A stretch of 64,000 bases of DNA from Firmicutes bacterium UBA4881 (GCA_002399235.1 DHDH01000013.1:1-64000); one strand, 5' to 3'; counted from the stretch's first letter, positions 1 through 9,385 are shown. The notes: generated from the letters alone by a model not told the origin. Numbers and translations: made by a program.

Positions 1-90
1 AACATTATTTGACACTAACAGGTGATCAGGCTAGTTATAAGGCATGTGTTTAAAAGCGAGTAGAAAAAACTAATTAGATTTAACCAATAA

Positions 91-133
91 AAAAGGGCAG
101 ATACCTTACCAACCAAGGTATCAGTCCTTTTTT
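91..133. terminator. bidirectional intrinsic terminator
   Basis: An 8-bp inverted repeat (100-107 with 115-122) is flanked by an A-run on the left and a T-run on the right, so it can stop transcription on either strand. It lies just past the stop codon of the minus-strand glycosyltransferase. Confidence 0.75.
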
Positions 134-186
134 CTAAAAGAAATTTATGCGATCTATTTCGGAGGGTTAAAGATAGGCAAATTTAG

Positions 187-1353
187 TTACTTCTTCTTAT
201 AGTTAGCAATTGCTTCTGTATAAACGTTCATGATACGGTTATAGAAATTATCAGAAGAAAAACTATCAGCTATTTCTAGTGATTTTGTTCCCATTACCTT
301 CATAGCCTCGGGATTGGCAAAGAGTTTTTCTAAAGCAGCTATATATTCATCTTCAGTGTGGTAATATAGGCCGTTTTGGCCTTCAAAAAGCATAGTGTTG
401 TAAGACTCGTCGTTAATTGCTACCACAGGAAGACCAGAAGCTGCTGCTTCTAAAACAACAAGTCCTTGAGTTTCACTGGTAGAAGCAGTGACAAAGCACT
501 TAGCTATTTGATAATAATGAGGAAGTTCTTCATACCGACTCTTACCGGCAAAGATAACCTTGTTACTAAGGCTAAGTGATTCTACTAAGCTCTTGAGCTC
601 ATCTAAGTAATCACCACCACCAACAATGAGAAGCTTAAATTTTGGATCTTTGTTGGATAAAGCTTTATGGTAGTGAATTAATTTGTCGATACTCTTCTCT
701 TTAGCTATACGACCAACAAAAATTAATAACTTGTCATCTGGTAAAATGTTGAGATTTTTACGAATCAGCTCTAACTCATTTTCAGGTACTTTTTTGAGAA
801 ACTGGGGTAGATCAATACCAGTGGGAATCACATACATAGGTTTTTTAACACCATAATTTTTTAAAGCCTCATACACTTTTGGGGTTGGTACAATTACTGC
901 ATCTACTCTGTTACAAAAAACGCGGGAATAGTTTTCAGCAGCTTCTTTGGGCATTAGATGGCCAAACTTAATATAGTGAGTATAATCTGAAAGCATAGTG
1001 TGGTAGGTATGGACTTCAGGAATCCCCAGTCTTCTAGCAATTAGGTGTCCCATAATGCCTAAAGAGAAGGGCGCATGCGAGTGGATAATATCGATATCTA
1101 GATCTTTAACTTTATGGAGCATTTTTTGGGAATATAACTTGGCAATGCGGTGTTCGGTATTTCCCCAAAATTTCACTGAACTAATGCGAAAAACATTATC
1201 TGGGTCTTTCAAAGGACGTACATCTGGATGAGTAACTGTAAAGATGTAAGGTTCATGTCCATTTTCTCTTAGTTTTTGTTCCATCAAGCACACAGAAGTA
1301 ACAACACCATTTATTTGCGGTTTATAGGTATCAGTGAAAATACCAACTTTCAT
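187..1353 (-). CDS. glycosyltransferase family 4 (GT4)
   Basis: A 388-residue GT-B fold enzyme that would transfer a sugar from a nucleotide-sugar donor. Visible motifs are the N-terminal MKVGIFTDTYKPQINGV, the GRIAKEKS segment that opens the donor domain, and the EX7E motif in ETQGLVVLEAA near residue 295. The N-terminus resembles diacylglycerol glucosyltransferases of Firmicutes, so membrane glycolipid or lipoteichoic acid anchor synthesis is a reasonable inference, but the acceptor cannot be read from sequence. The start has a good site (GAGGAGGT, 6 nt before ATG). It stands alone between terminators. Confidence 0.88.
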   Translation of the reverse strand: MKVGIFTDTYKPQINGVVTSVCLMEQKLRENGHEPYIFTVTHPDVRPLKDPDNVFRISSVKFWGNTEHRIAKLYSQKMLHKVKDLDIDIIHSHAPFSLGIMGHLIARRLGIPEVHTYHTMLSDYTHYIKFGHLMPKEAAENYSRVFCNRVDAVIVPTPKVYEALKNYGVKKPMYVIPTGIDLPQFLKKVPENELELIRKNLNILPDDKLLIFVGRIAKEKSIDKLIHYHKALSNKDPKFKLLIVGGGDYLDELKSLVESLSLSNKVIFAGKSRYEELPHYYQIAKCFVTASTSETQGLVVLEAAASGLPVVAINDESYNTMLFEGQNGLYYHTEDEYIAALEKLFANPEAMKVMGTKSLEIADSFSSDNFYNRIMNVYTEAIANYKKK

Positions 1354-1448
1354 CTGATTACCTCCTCATTCATATTAGTTTATATAAAAAGACACGATAA
1401 TATACTAACACAAAAAAAACAGAAAAAAAATGAGGAGGAATAGACTAC

Positions 1449-1480
1449 AAAAAAAATAGGCACACCATACGGTGTGCCTA
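1449..1480 (-). terminator. intrinsic terminator of the LamG-like gene
   Basis: A 10-bp perfect stem (1457-1466 / 1471-1480, loop ATAC) is followed on the minus strand by a run of T (A8 on the plus strand, about 1449-1456). It sits 10 nt after the stop codon of the minus-strand gene. Confidence 0.8.
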
Positions 1481-1489
1481 AAGATTCGC

Positions 1490-2068
1490 TCATAACGTAC
1501 TAACTTTTACTTTGCTAATTTTCACTGCACTATGGTCGGCACGGAAGCCGATCATACCTGCAAAGTAAACATCGTCAGGATCTTCTCCTTCGAAGATAAC
1601 CTTATCGTTAGTGGAAATTTTGATGGTATTTTTTTTCACTTCAATTTTGATATGAACAGTAGTATTAGGTGGGAACTTAGGATTAGCTTCGTTAGAAAGT
1701 ATCAGGTGTTTATCCCAGTTACCATCAAACCTGTGTACCATAAAACCATCAGGATGGATAGCTAAACCATAGCCATTCCATAATTCGTTCATCCGGAAGA
1801 AAAGCCTAACTGAGCCATATTGCCCATACTCAAGCGGCATAACATCTACTTCGAAAATGTAATCTTCCCAGTCCTCATCCCCAGCAAAAATATCGCCAAA
1901 ACCTACACTTGGAAACATTAGAGAGCCTTCTTCAATGGTCCAGGCATCTGAATCTGATAGCCAAGCATCAAGCTCGCTTGTAAAATCTTCTTCGAATAAA
2001 ACCTTCGGTGCAGCATAAGTCACAGAGCAAACGAGAAGAAGAACTAGAAACAATGCCCAACGTTTCAT
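1490..2068 (-). CDS. secreted LamG/DUF1080-like beta-sandwich protein
   Basis: A 192-residue exported protein. It has a classical signal peptide (MKRWALFLVLLLVCSVTYAA) followed by one domain with the look of the concanavalin-type sandwich seen in 3-keto-disaccharide hydrolase/LamG domains: FEEDF near the N-terminus, a central region with RLFFRMN, and a final GMIGFRADHSAVKISKVKV strand pair. A longer ORF begins 21 bases upstream, but AGGAGGG stands 6 nt before this ATG, so the internal start is chosen. No catalytic residues are recognised; carbohydrate binding is an inference. It follows the secreted glycosidase-like gene on the same strand and may be co-transcribed. Confidence 0.75.
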   Translation of the reverse strand: MKRWALFLVLLLVCSVTYAAPKVLFEEDFTSELDAWLSDSDAWTIEEGSLMFPSVGFGDIFAGDEDWEDYIFEVDVMPLEYGQYGSVRLFFRMNELWNGYGLAIHPDGFMVHRFDGNWDKHLILSNEANPKFPPNTTVHIKIEVKKNTIKISTNDKVIFEGEDPDDVYFAGMIGFRADHSAVKISKVKVSTL

Positions 2069-2157
2069 TAAAAACCCTCCTAAAAGCAATTTTGCTAAGG
2101 TACTCCTTAATTTAAAATTGGCTTTTTCCTGGTAGATTCCTTTATAAGGTTTAAGAA

Positions 2158-3579
2158 TTAATCGTTTAGAGCAGGGATGTTGAATTTACCTACATTATTT
2201 GTTTGAGCAGGAAAATCCTTGAATAAAAACAGATTAGGGGAGTTTTGAATTTCTCCTATTTCTAGCTCAAAAGCTTCAGAGTCATCAATACCGTTTAGTA
2301 TAAGGATTATGCGATTACCATCTGCTATAGCTAGCGAAACATAGGCATCTTCATTACCTACAACCTGATATCTATTTGTATCGGAAGCCGTAAAGGTATC
2401 TACTCGGCAGTCAAAAGATAGTTGAAGACGATTGTTAGGCAACCTTTTAACAACTTTTAACGTAGGTGCTTTTTGGTAAATACCTAACCCTAAGTGATAT
2501 TCATAACTCATAACACTTTGGTAACCAAGCCTTTTAGCTTCTTCGTAGAAATCAGTAAGCCATTTATCACTTCGACGCATCTGAGGTTGGGAACCAATAT
2601 CGGTTTGCAACATGAGAGGAAGATCAGGGAAAGCTTCTCTAAGTGGTTCAGCAAAGGGTTCATAATCTTTAATATATTGAGGACTTAAATCTTCCCTAAC
2701 CCAATCAGGCCAGTGGGTTTGAATAGTATGTCTATCAGGTTTAACTGTATTAACAAGACTCACAGCATCAAGGCCTTGAGTTTCCCTCATTAATTCGACA
2801 CCTTTTCTTTGGGCAATTCCTAAACTCCAAGTGGAGACCATAATATCGGGGCGTGCTTCTCTTAAGCCTCCTGGTCCATTAACGATATCGTTGAGAAAGT
2901 CGTTAACTGTAAATACTCTAAATTGAATCCATTTTTCATAAGCTTCTTTGTTACGTCTATAATAGCGAGGATCAGAAGAACGGGAGAAATTAAGTGGTTC
3001 TTCATTAAACTTTTGTTTAAAGATTTCTAAGCAATGGTCACATAAGCAAGCGTATGCCCCTGAAGTAAAACCATTAATTTCCGGGAGATAAGATTCAGCT
3101 AATTCGACTCCATCGAAAGGAGCTGATTTTATAACCTTAGCCAGTGAAGCTTTTTTCCAATCTCGGTAGTCCTGGTTGTTCATACAAAAGAAAGTAAAGC
3201 CAGGATAGTTCTTAACTAAATGTTTCATCTGCCAAGAAGGCCATTCGGTAGGAAAGTTGGCAGTACTATAAGTTCCGTTACCTAAAACTAAAGCCCAAAC
3301 TTCTAAACCAGCCTTATGCAGCTCTTCTACAAGTTTAACGTTAATTGAATTTTCGTTGGTGATAAAGTAATGGACAATAGTATAATCGTTTAGCCTTAAT
3401 TCTTCGGCTATACTTTCTTCGCTTCTTCCTTGGTAGTAAGGAAAGCCAGGATCGATTTGAATACCTTTTTCAAAAGCAAAGGCAGAACTAGTAGTAACAG
3501 CTAAAGTTAGTAGTGCTGGACTTAACAAATACATAAAGGCTTTTCTCCATTTCAACTTAATTTTAGGGAAAAACAACAA
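2158..3579 (-). CDS. secreted TIM-barrel glycoside-hydrolase-like protein
   Basis: About 473 residues with a signal peptide ending in SSAFA. The body looks like the hypothetical glycosyl hydrolase families (GHL6/GHL10 type): an early strand with GIQIDPGFPYYQG, a central cysteine motif AYACLCDHCLEIF and a C-terminal small beta domain. Substrate is unknown. An ATG at 3600 is usually the longest start, but it has no ribosome site; AGGGGAGGGG lies inside that extension and points to TTG at 3579 (or 3576), which gives a cleaner signal peptide. The gene starts 39 nt after nth on the same strand, so it probably shares its transcript, an odd pairing of DNA repair with an exported protein. Confidence 0.7.
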   Translation of the reverse strand: MLFFPKIKLKWRKAFMYLLSPALLTLAVTTSSAFAFEKGIQIDPGFPYYQGRSEESIAEELRLNDYTIVHYFITNENSINVKLVEELHKAGLEVWALVLGNGTYSTANFPTEWPSWQMKHLVKNYPGFTFFCMNNQDYRDWKKASLAKVIKSAPFDGVELAESYLPEINGFTSGAYACLCDHCLEIFKQKFNEEPLNFSRSSDPRYYRRNKEAYEKWIQFRVFTVNDFLNDIVNGPGGLREARPDIMVSTWSLGIAQRKGVELMRETQGLDAVSLVNTVKPDRHTIQTHWPDWVREDLSPQYIKDYEPFAEPLREAFPDLPLMLQTDIGSQPQMRRSDKWLTDFYEEAKRLGYQSVMSYEYHLGLGIYQKAPTLKVVKRLPNNRLQLSFDCRVDTFTASDTNRYQVVGNEDAYVSLAIADGNRIILILNGIDDSEAFELEIGEIQNSPNLFLFKDFPAQTNNVGKFNIPALND

Positions 3580-3618
3580 AATACCCCTCCCCTTTCTCAT
3601 ATTACTTATAGTTTATTT

Positions 3619-4263
3619 TCAGCTTTTAATCCCACTTTCCTGCAGAAACAAGCTGCAATAGTTTCGAAGAGGACAGATATTACATAATGGTTTTTTGGCT
3701 TTACAGAGATTACGACCATGAAAGATGATTTGGTGATGCTTTTTTATCCACTGATCTTGGGGAAAGAGTTGACATAGATCAGCTTCGACTTTTTCAGGCG
3801 TCTTTTCCGAAGAAAGTCCCAAACGTTGCGAGACTCGTAGAACATGAGTATCCACAGGAAAAGCGGGTGTGGAAAAAGCATTGGCCAAAACCACATTGGC
3901 TGTTTTACGCCCCACACCAGGCAAACTTTCGAGTTCTTCCCTAGTTTGAGGTACAGAACCACCATGAAGAGCGACTAATTGTCTAGCAGTAGCTATTATA
4001 TTTTTGCTCTTATTATTAAATAAACCACAGTCTCTAATAAGAGGAATGAGTTCATCTTCGGTTAATTGAGCCATTTTTTCGGCACTATTTAACCTAGGGA
4101 AAAGACGTGCGGTAATTTCGTTTACACGTTTATCAGTACATTGAGCTGATAGTATTGTAGCTACTAAAAGCTCAAAAGGGTTTTGATGGTTTAATTCACA
4201 AACAGCATGGGGGTACATTTCGTCTAATAATATACTAATCTGAATAACGGTTTTTGCATTCAT
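3619..4263 (-). CDS. nth: endonuclease III (DNA glycosylase/AP lyase)
   Basis: A 214-residue base-excision repair enzyme that removes oxidised pyrimidines and cleaves abasic sites. It carries the helix-hairpin-helix with catalytic lysine (LPGVGRKTANVVL, residues about 113-125), the catalytic aspartate in VDTHV, and the C-terminal 4Fe-4S ligands CX6CX2CX5C (CKAKKPLCNICPLRNYC). Length is normal for Nth. A stop codon stands just upstream of the ATG, so this is the earliest start, though the ribosome site is weak. A second, divergent member of the family lies at 38392-39027. Confidence 0.95.
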   Translation of the reverse strand: MNAKTVIQISILLDEMYPHAVCELNHQNPFELLVATILSAQCTDKRVNEITARLFPRLNSAEKMAQLTEDELIPLIRDCGLFNNKSKNIIATARQLVALHGGSVPQTREELESLPGVGRKTANVVLANAFSTPAFPVDTHVLRVSQRLGLSSEKTPEKVEADLCQLFPQDQWIKKHHQIIFHGRNLCKAKKPLCNICPLRNYCSLFLQESGIKS

Positions 4264-4490
4264 TAACTAGTGCAAGGCCTTTAAAATTTAAGAGGCTCTA
4301 TTGCACTCTCACCTCCAATACCCCGGGTTAAGGATAAAACTTTGTTTCCATAGGACATTATTTCGGCACTGGTAGAAAGTTATTAGCGTTTTCTGATAAA
4401 TTTCAGCCAAAGGAATAAAAAAAGTACAAAGGTCTTTATTATCCAAAGAAGAACGTTTTGATTATAAATATGGTAGGGAGGTTGGTCTTT

Positions 4491-5771
4491 TTGAGGCGGA
4501 AGCTAGTTTTAATAATTGTATTATTGTGTAGTGTACTTGCTTCTACAGCTCCAGTTAAACTACAGATCTGGATGACTGGGGAAACTCCAGAAAGATTAAA
4601 TATTATTAAAGGTCTCATGGAAGAGGATTTTACACCGAAGACTGGCATTACAGTAGAGTTTACACCTCTTTCATGGTCTGATTCCGATCATAAAATATTA
4701 TTAGCTGCAGCCTCTGGAGATACTCCCGATATTGCCATGACAGCTGTTTTGCTACCAGCTGAGCTGGGTATCCGTGGCGTTGCCATTGATTTGAAAAAAA
4801 CTTTTGGTAAAGAATTCGACAAAATAGCTAGTGAACATTTTTCTAACACCTTTACTTCCTATACTTTTCAAAATGCTGTATTTGCAATACCATATCGCGT
4901 AGAGAGTAATCCAATGGTAGTTCGTTATGATATTTTAAAAAATTACGGTTTTAATACCCCTAAAACTTGGGATGAACTGAGAACAATGTTACCCAAGCTT
5001 CAAAGTAATAAAATGAATTTTAGCCAAACCTTCGGTATAGCTGAAGAATCGTTTAGGCCATTTTCGCTATTTATTTGGCAAAATGGTGGTAAGTTCTTTA
5101 AAGATGATCTTACTGCTAGTGCTTGGGATGAGCCTGAAGCTATTAAAGGTTTTACAGAGCTTGTAGAACTTTACACAAAATATAAGATCCCTGTAGAAAA
5201 TGTACCTTTTGAATCTTTTAGACGTGGCGAAACACCGGTTATGCTTCTTCCTTGGTGGAATTATGGTTCTTTTCAACTAGGTTTACCTGAAATTGCTGGC
5301 AAATGGGGATTGGAACTAGTTCCAGGTCACCTACGGAATGGTAAATTAGATCAAACCAGCTGGTTTGGTGGTACACCTCTTTTAATCTTCAAAAATTCAA
5401 AATACCAAAAAGAAGCATGGGAATGGATCAAATGGGTAACACAACCAAAGATCCAAGGTGAATTAGCTAAACGTACTATTGAAAGATTACCAGGCTCTTT
5501 GTTGTTACCTTCATCACCAGAGGCCTATGATTATTTACCACTTCCCACTAAAGATAAACAGATTTTTAGAGATCAAGCTATAGCCTCCAAGTCGCCAACC
5601 TTTACGGTAGCTTCGGAAAGGATTATTAATCGATATATCCAATTTGCTTTGAACGAAGCTGTTGTGCAGGGAAAAAGTCCTGAAATAGCAATAAAAAATG
5701 CTGTTTCTGGGGTTAATATGGATCTCAAGACTAAATGGGCAGAGTGGAAACGCTTTATTAGTAAGTTATAA
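4491..5771 (+). CDS. extracellular solute-binding protein, family 1 (sugar ABC transporter type)
   Basis: A 426-residue exported binding protein: short signal peptide (RRKLVLIIVLLCSVLAST), then the family-1 pattern with LQIWMTGETPE, GDTPDIAMT, AIPYRVESNPMVVRYD and a late WEWIKWVTQP. It should capture an oligosaccharide or sugar for uptake. Start: TTG at 4491 with GGGAGG 9 nt upstream; a longer in-frame TTG at 4458 lacks a site. No lipobox cysteine was seen at the cleavage site. No permease or ATPase genes are adjacent, so it is an orphan that must use a transporter encoded elsewhere. It ends at a strong terminator. Confidence 0.88.
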   Translation: MRRKLVLIIVLLCSVLASTAPVKLQIWMTGETPERLNIIKGLMEEDFTPKTGITVEFTPLSWSDSDHKILLAAASGDTPDIAMTAVLLPAELGIRGVAIDLKKTFGKEFDKIASEHFSNTFTSYTFQNAVFAIPYRVESNPMVVRYDILKNYGFNTPKTWDELRTMLPKLQSNKMNFSQTFGIAEESFRPFSLFIWQNGGKFFKDDLTASAWDEPEAIKGFTELVELYTKYKIPVENVPFESFRRGETPVMLLPWWNYGSFQLGLPEIAGKWGLELVPGHLRNGKLDQTSWFGGTPLLIFKNSKYQKEAWEWIKWVTQPKIQGELAKRTIERLPGSLLLPSSPEAYDYLPLPTKDKQIFRDQAIASKSPTFTVASERIINRYIQFALNEAVVQGKSPEIAIKNAVSGVNMDLKTKWAEWKRFISKL

Positions 5772-5782
5772 AAGCTAATTTA

Positions 5783-5811
5783 AAAAACGGCTGGGAAAAC
5801 CAGCCGTTTTT
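5783..5811. terminator. bidirectional intrinsic terminator
   Basis: A 12-bp stem (5783-5794 with 5800-5811) flanked by A and T runs separates the converging solute-binding protein gene (plus) and the small membrane protein gene (minus). Confidence 0.9.
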
Positions 5812-5814
5812 GCA

Positions 5815-6042
5815 TTACTTTTTATTCTTTTGATCGAGACTGTTAAGATATTTGCTCTTTTTACGTCTGCGTTCTAGGTCTTTTTTGGCTACAAATTTAG
5901 ATAATAGTAAAATAGCAATACCTGCTAGAAATACTAAAAATGGAGTAAGTCTAAAACCAGAAGTTAGAAGTAAATAAAGGAATATTAGAAATCCAGCAGA
6001 GGTGGTTAAAGCACCCACTAATTGCAAAAACTCATGATTCAA
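5815..6042 (-). CDS. small two-helix membrane protein, unknown
   Basis: 75 residues: two hydrophobic segments (about residues 8-28 and 33-50) followed by a very basic tail (KKDLERRRKKSKYL), which suggests a hairpin in the membrane with the C-terminus in the cytoplasm. A site AAAGGAGG lies 9-10 nt before the ATG. No family is recognised. It is a single gene that converges on the solute-binding protein. Confidence 0.65.
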   Translation of the reverse strand: MNHEFLQLVGALTTSAGFLIFLYLLLTSGFRLTPFLVFLAGIAILLLSKFVAKKDLERRRKKSKYLNSLDQKNKK

Positions 6043-6270
6043 AACCTTACAACCTCCTTTAAAACGGAATTAGTGCAAATCCGCATATCCTAGTCTAATT
6101 ATTCTAGCATAAGCACTTAAATCCTCTTTTCCGCTTTGTTTTACTTCTAAGGGAGAATAAGCAAGTTATCTGGTCTTAACACTATACGGGGAAGGCAATG
6201 TGTTGTAGTATTGTAAGAAAGCAGAAAAACTTTGGGCAAACAGCCCTGTTGGTAAATGGAGGTAATTGTT

Positions 6271-6606
6271 GTGAAAGATTGGCAGGAGATCTCTAAAGAT
6301 GTTTTAGCAGAAGCATTAAAAGAGGAAACAGATAATCCTAAAATTATTGTCTCGGTATTGGGAAAAGACCAAGTCGGTATTATTGCCGAGATCACTGCTG
6401 TTATTGCTTCCTTAGGTGGCAATATAATAGATATTAATCAAACAATTTTCAGAGAACTCTTTAGCATGAACATGGTGTTAGATATATCGAAAACGCCAGA
6501 ACCTTTTTCTAAGTTTAAGGAAGAATTAGAAGCCAAAGGTAAAGAACTAGGGTTGATGGTTTTGGCACAAAGAGAAGATACATTCACTAAAATGCATCGA
6601 GTGTAA
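6271..6606 (+). CDS. ACT domain protein (UPF0237)
   Basis: 111 residues. After an extra N-terminal helix of about 20 residues, the ACT fold begins at IIVSVLGKDQVGIIAEITAV, typical of the UPF0237 family of ligand-binding regulators that are found next to UPF0210 proteins. The usual family member is about 90 residues and starts close to the first ACT strand, so the extension is unusual. An in-frame ATG at 6256 exists, but TGGAGG lies 8 nt before GTG 6271, which is preferred. The UPF0210 gene follows after 13 nt, so they form an operon. Binding of an amino acid is expected from the fold, not shown. Confidence 0.88.
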   Translation: MKDWQEISKDVLAEALKEETDNPKIIVSVLGKDQVGIIAEITAVIASLGGNIIDINQTIFRELFSMNMVLDISKTPEPFSKFKEELEAKGKELGLMVLAQREDTFTKMHRV

Positions 6607-6619
6607 GGGGGACCAAAAA

Positions 6620-7981
6620 TTGCGTATTTCGCCACGAGAAATATTAGAAACAATAAAAATGGTTGAATTAGAGCATTTTGATATTAGAACAGTAACTATG
6701 GGGATAAGCCTTCGTGATTGTGCTCGTCCTTCGATAGATGCTCTGTGTGAGGCAATTTACGAAAAAATCGTTACCAAAGCTGCTAATCTAGTTAGTGTAG
6801 CTAATGACATAGAAAAAGAGTTTGGTATCCCGATTATTAATAAAAGAATCTCTGTTACGCCAATTGCACTGTTAGCAGATAGCCTCGAGGAAGATAATCT
6901 AACTAAAGTAGCGCAGACTTTAGATAAAGCTGCTAAAGAAGTAGGTGTTAACTTTATTGGTGGCTTTTCTGCTTTAATAGAAAAAGGCTTCACCAAAGGG
7001 GATCGTCGGTTGCTTAATTCAATTCCAGAAGCTTTAGCTAGCACCGAAAGAGTATGCTCTTCGATAAATGTAGCAAGTACTCGTGCTGGAATTAATATGG
7101 ATGCAGTAGGGTTAATGGGTAAAGTAATTAAAGAAACCGCTTTGAAAACAGCTCAAAATGATGGTATAGGTTGCGCAAAATTAGTAGTTTTTTGTAATAT
7201 ACCTGAGGATAATCCGTTTATGGCTGGAGCTTTACATGGTGTAAGTGAAGCAGAGACAGTTATTAATATAGGTGTAAGTGGACCAGGTGTTGTACGTAAT
7301 GCGATTAGTAGCATACCAAAGAAAGATTTTGGTGTTTTAGCTGAAACGATTAAAAGAACAGCTTTTAAAATTACTAGGGCTGGTGAATTAATAGGTAGAG
7401 AAGCATCTAGAAGACTGGGAGTAGAATTTGGTATCGTTGATCTATCTCTAGCACCTACTCCAGCTGTAGGTGATAGTGTAGCAGAAATTTTAGAAACAAT
7501 GGGTATAGATAGATGCGGAGGGCCAGGTACAACAGCAGCTTTAGCTCTTTTAAACGATGCTGTTAAAAAAGGTGGCGCTATGGCTTCTTGTTATGTAGGC
7601 GGCTTATCAGGTGCATTTATTCCTGTAAGTGAGGATGCAGGAATGGTAAGAGCTGTTGAAGAAAATGTACTAACTTTACAGAAGCTAGAAGCGATGACAG
7701 CAGTATGTTCTGTCGGTCTTGATATGATAGCCTTACCAGGTGATACAGAAGCTGCAACAATTTCAGGCATAATAGCTGATGAGATGGCCATAGGAGTTAT
7801 TAATAAAAAGACCACAGCGGTAAGGGCTATTCCTGTTCCAGGTAAGAAAGCTGGCGATCATGTAGAATTTGGTGGTTTGTTGGGTAGTTCACCAATTATG
7901 AATGTTTCGCAAGTCAGTTGCCAGTCTTTTGTTGATCGCGGTGGTCGGATACCAGCACCTTTACAGAGTTTAATTAATTGA
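6620..7981 (+). CDS. UPF0210 (DUF711, PFL-like) protein
   Basis: 453 residues, matching the conserved UPF0210 family throughout: MRISPREILETIKMVELEHFDIRT, the GGFSALIEKGFTKGD region, and the glycine-rich segments GGPGTTAALALLNDAVKKGG and VPGKKAGDHVEFGGLLG. The fold is related to pyruvate-formate-lyase-like barrels, but no glycyl-radical loop or catalytic cysteine pair is obvious. Function is not established. The family is almost always paired with the ACT protein seen upstream, so it is probably a cytosolic enzyme under metabolite control. TTG start with GGGGG 8 nt upstream. Confidence 0.9.
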   Translation: MRISPREILETIKMVELEHFDIRTVTMGISLRDCARPSIDALCEAIYEKIVTKAANLVSVANDIEKEFGIPIINKRISVTPIALLADSLEEDNLTKVAQTLDKAAKEVGVNFIGGFSALIEKGFTKGDRRLLNSIPEALASTERVCSSINVASTRAGINMDAVGLMGKVIKETALKTAQNDGIGCAKLVVFCNIPEDNPFMAGALHGVSEAETVINIGVSGPGVVRNAISSIPKKDFGVLAETIKRTAFKITRAGELIGREASRRLGVEFGIVDLSLAPTPAVGDSVAEILETMGIDRCGGPGTTAALALLNDAVKKGGAMASCYVGGLSGAFIPVSEDAGMVRAVEENVLTLQKLEAMTAVCSVGLDMIALPGDTEAATISGIIADEMAIGVINKKTTAVRAIPVPGKKAGDHVEFGGLLGSSPIMNVSQVSCQSFVDRGGRIPAPLQSLIN

Positions 7982-8008
7982 TACAGGTGCCTTTGGGAGG
8001 AGTTATAT

Positions 8009-9301
8009 ATGGTAGTAAACTCGAGAAAAATCGCTATAGTTGGCATCGGCCTACTGCTTATAGCAGTAGGAGTTGCTAGCTTCTTTATTACGTGGGCCTT
8101 AATAGAAAATGGCCAAGAGATTGATATTCCCAAAGGAGTATATGTTAGTGATATCGATGTTTCAGGTTATACTGTAGACCAAGCTTTACAGGTAGTAGAA
8201 AGTAAAGTTGATATCTCTACTAATCAAAATGTTAGACTTATGTGGCCAGGAGGGTCGTTAAGTTTAGATTTAGCGGCACTTGATGCTGAGGTTAATTACC
8301 CTCGATTAAGAAGTGAATTACTAGCAGTTTTACCTAGTGGTAATTACTTTCAAAGAATGGTCCAAAAGAAAAGGCTTGCTGAGGTTAATCAAAGGATAAA
8401 TATAACGCTAAATTTTGATGAAGAGTATTTTAATGATCTACTAAAATCATTAGAAAGTAAAATTGCTAAACCAGCAGAAGACGCGCATTATCAAGTCGAC
8501 GTTTTGGATAAGGTCAAAATAATTACTGAAAAACATGGTACTAAATTAGATTACGAAAGTTTTTTCTCTGAGCTACCAGTTAAGCTTGCTAAGGGAGAAG
8601 ACCCTATTCATGTACCAGTTACTTTAATCGAACCAAAAATGACAGCGATAGACCTCTCGTCTTGGGGAATTAAGGAATTAGTAACTAAATATTATACAAA
8701 ATTTGATCCTAACAATGTCAATAGAGTGAATAACTTAAAACTAGCAGCTAAAGCCCTTGATGGTACGATTCTTAAGCCAGGAGAAGAATTTTCTTTTAAT
8801 GCTTGGGTAGGACCGAGGCTTAAAGAATTAGGCTATAAAGAAGCACCAATCTTAGCTAAGGGTGAAATAACTGAAGATGTTGGGGGAGGAGTTTGCCAAG
8901 TTTCCTCAACTCTCTATAATCTAGCTCTCTTGAGTGATTTAAAGATTTTAGAACGCTCACCTCATTCAGCACCAGTGTCATATGTATCACCAGGACGGGA
9001 TGCGGCTGTTGCTTTTGACTATATGGATTTACGTTTTTTAAATGCGCATAAGAATGCTTTGCTAATTACGGCAGAGGTTGTTGGAGATAGACTTTGGTGT
9101 AAAGTTTTCGGAACAACTTTACCCTATAACGTGATAGTTAGTACTGAGTTACTTGGTGAAGTTCCTTATGAAGTCAAAAAAGGTTCACCTGCTAGAGCAG
9201 GCCGAAACGGACTTAAGGTTGCAACATATACTACGAAAGAGGGAAAAAAGGCCTTAGTATCTAAAGATTATTATCTGCCACTTGATGAAATGACTCCGTA
9301 A
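8009..9301 (+). CDS. VanW-family cell-envelope protein (YoaR-like)
   Basis: 430 residues: an N-terminal membrane anchor (residues 8-31), a peptidoglycan-binding-4-like repeat region (GVYVSDIDVSGYTVDQAL), then a VanW domain with GTILKPGEEFSFNAWVGPR, the hallmark GGGVCQVSSTLYNLAL and ERSPHSAPVSYVSPGRDAAV. VanW proteins sit outside the membrane and are tied to the cell wall; the exact activity is unknown. A good site (GGGAGGAG) precedes ATG. It follows UPF0210 by 27 nt. Confidence 0.88.
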   Translation: MVVNSRKIAIVGIGLLLIAVGVASFFITWALIENGQEIDIPKGVYVSDIDVSGYTVDQALQVVESKVDISTNQNVRLMWPGGSLSLDLAALDAEVNYPRLRSELLAVLPSGNYFQRMVQKKRLAEVNQRINITLNFDEEYFNDLLKSLESKIAKPAEDAHYQVDVLDKVKIITEKHGTKLDYESFFSELPVKLAKGEDPIHVPVTLIEPKMTAIDLSSWGIKELVTKYYTKFDPNNVNRVNNLKLAAKALDGTILKPGEEFSFNAWVGPRLKELGYKEAPILAKGEITEDVGGGVCQVSSTLYNLALLSDLKILERSPHSAPVSYVSPGRDAAVAFDYMDLRFLNAHKNALLITAEVVGDRLWCKVFGTTLPYNVIVSTELLGEVPYEVKKGSPARAGRNGLKVATYTTKEGKKALVSKDYYLPLDEMTP

Positions 9302-9330
9302 GTCGCAAAATTTAACTTAAAATTAGAAGG

Positions 9331-9364
9331 ATTTCGGTTTTCGCTCGGGAATAGTAACCGAAAT
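9331..9364 (+). promoter_or_regulatory. inverted repeat in the ilvE leader
   Basis: A 9-bp perfect inverted repeat (ATTTCGGTT 9331-9339 with AACCGAAAT 9356-9364) lies 22 nt before the ilvE start. There is no T-run after it, so it is more likely an RNA hairpin or operator than a terminator. Role not known. Confidence 0.4.
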
Positions 9365-9385
9365 ATTCTGCGAGGAGGATTTCAA

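Noticed and set aside
1..90. Possible promoter TTGACA near base 9
   Set aside because: The only -10-like match (TTATAA) is 20 nt away, and no plus-strand gene follows.
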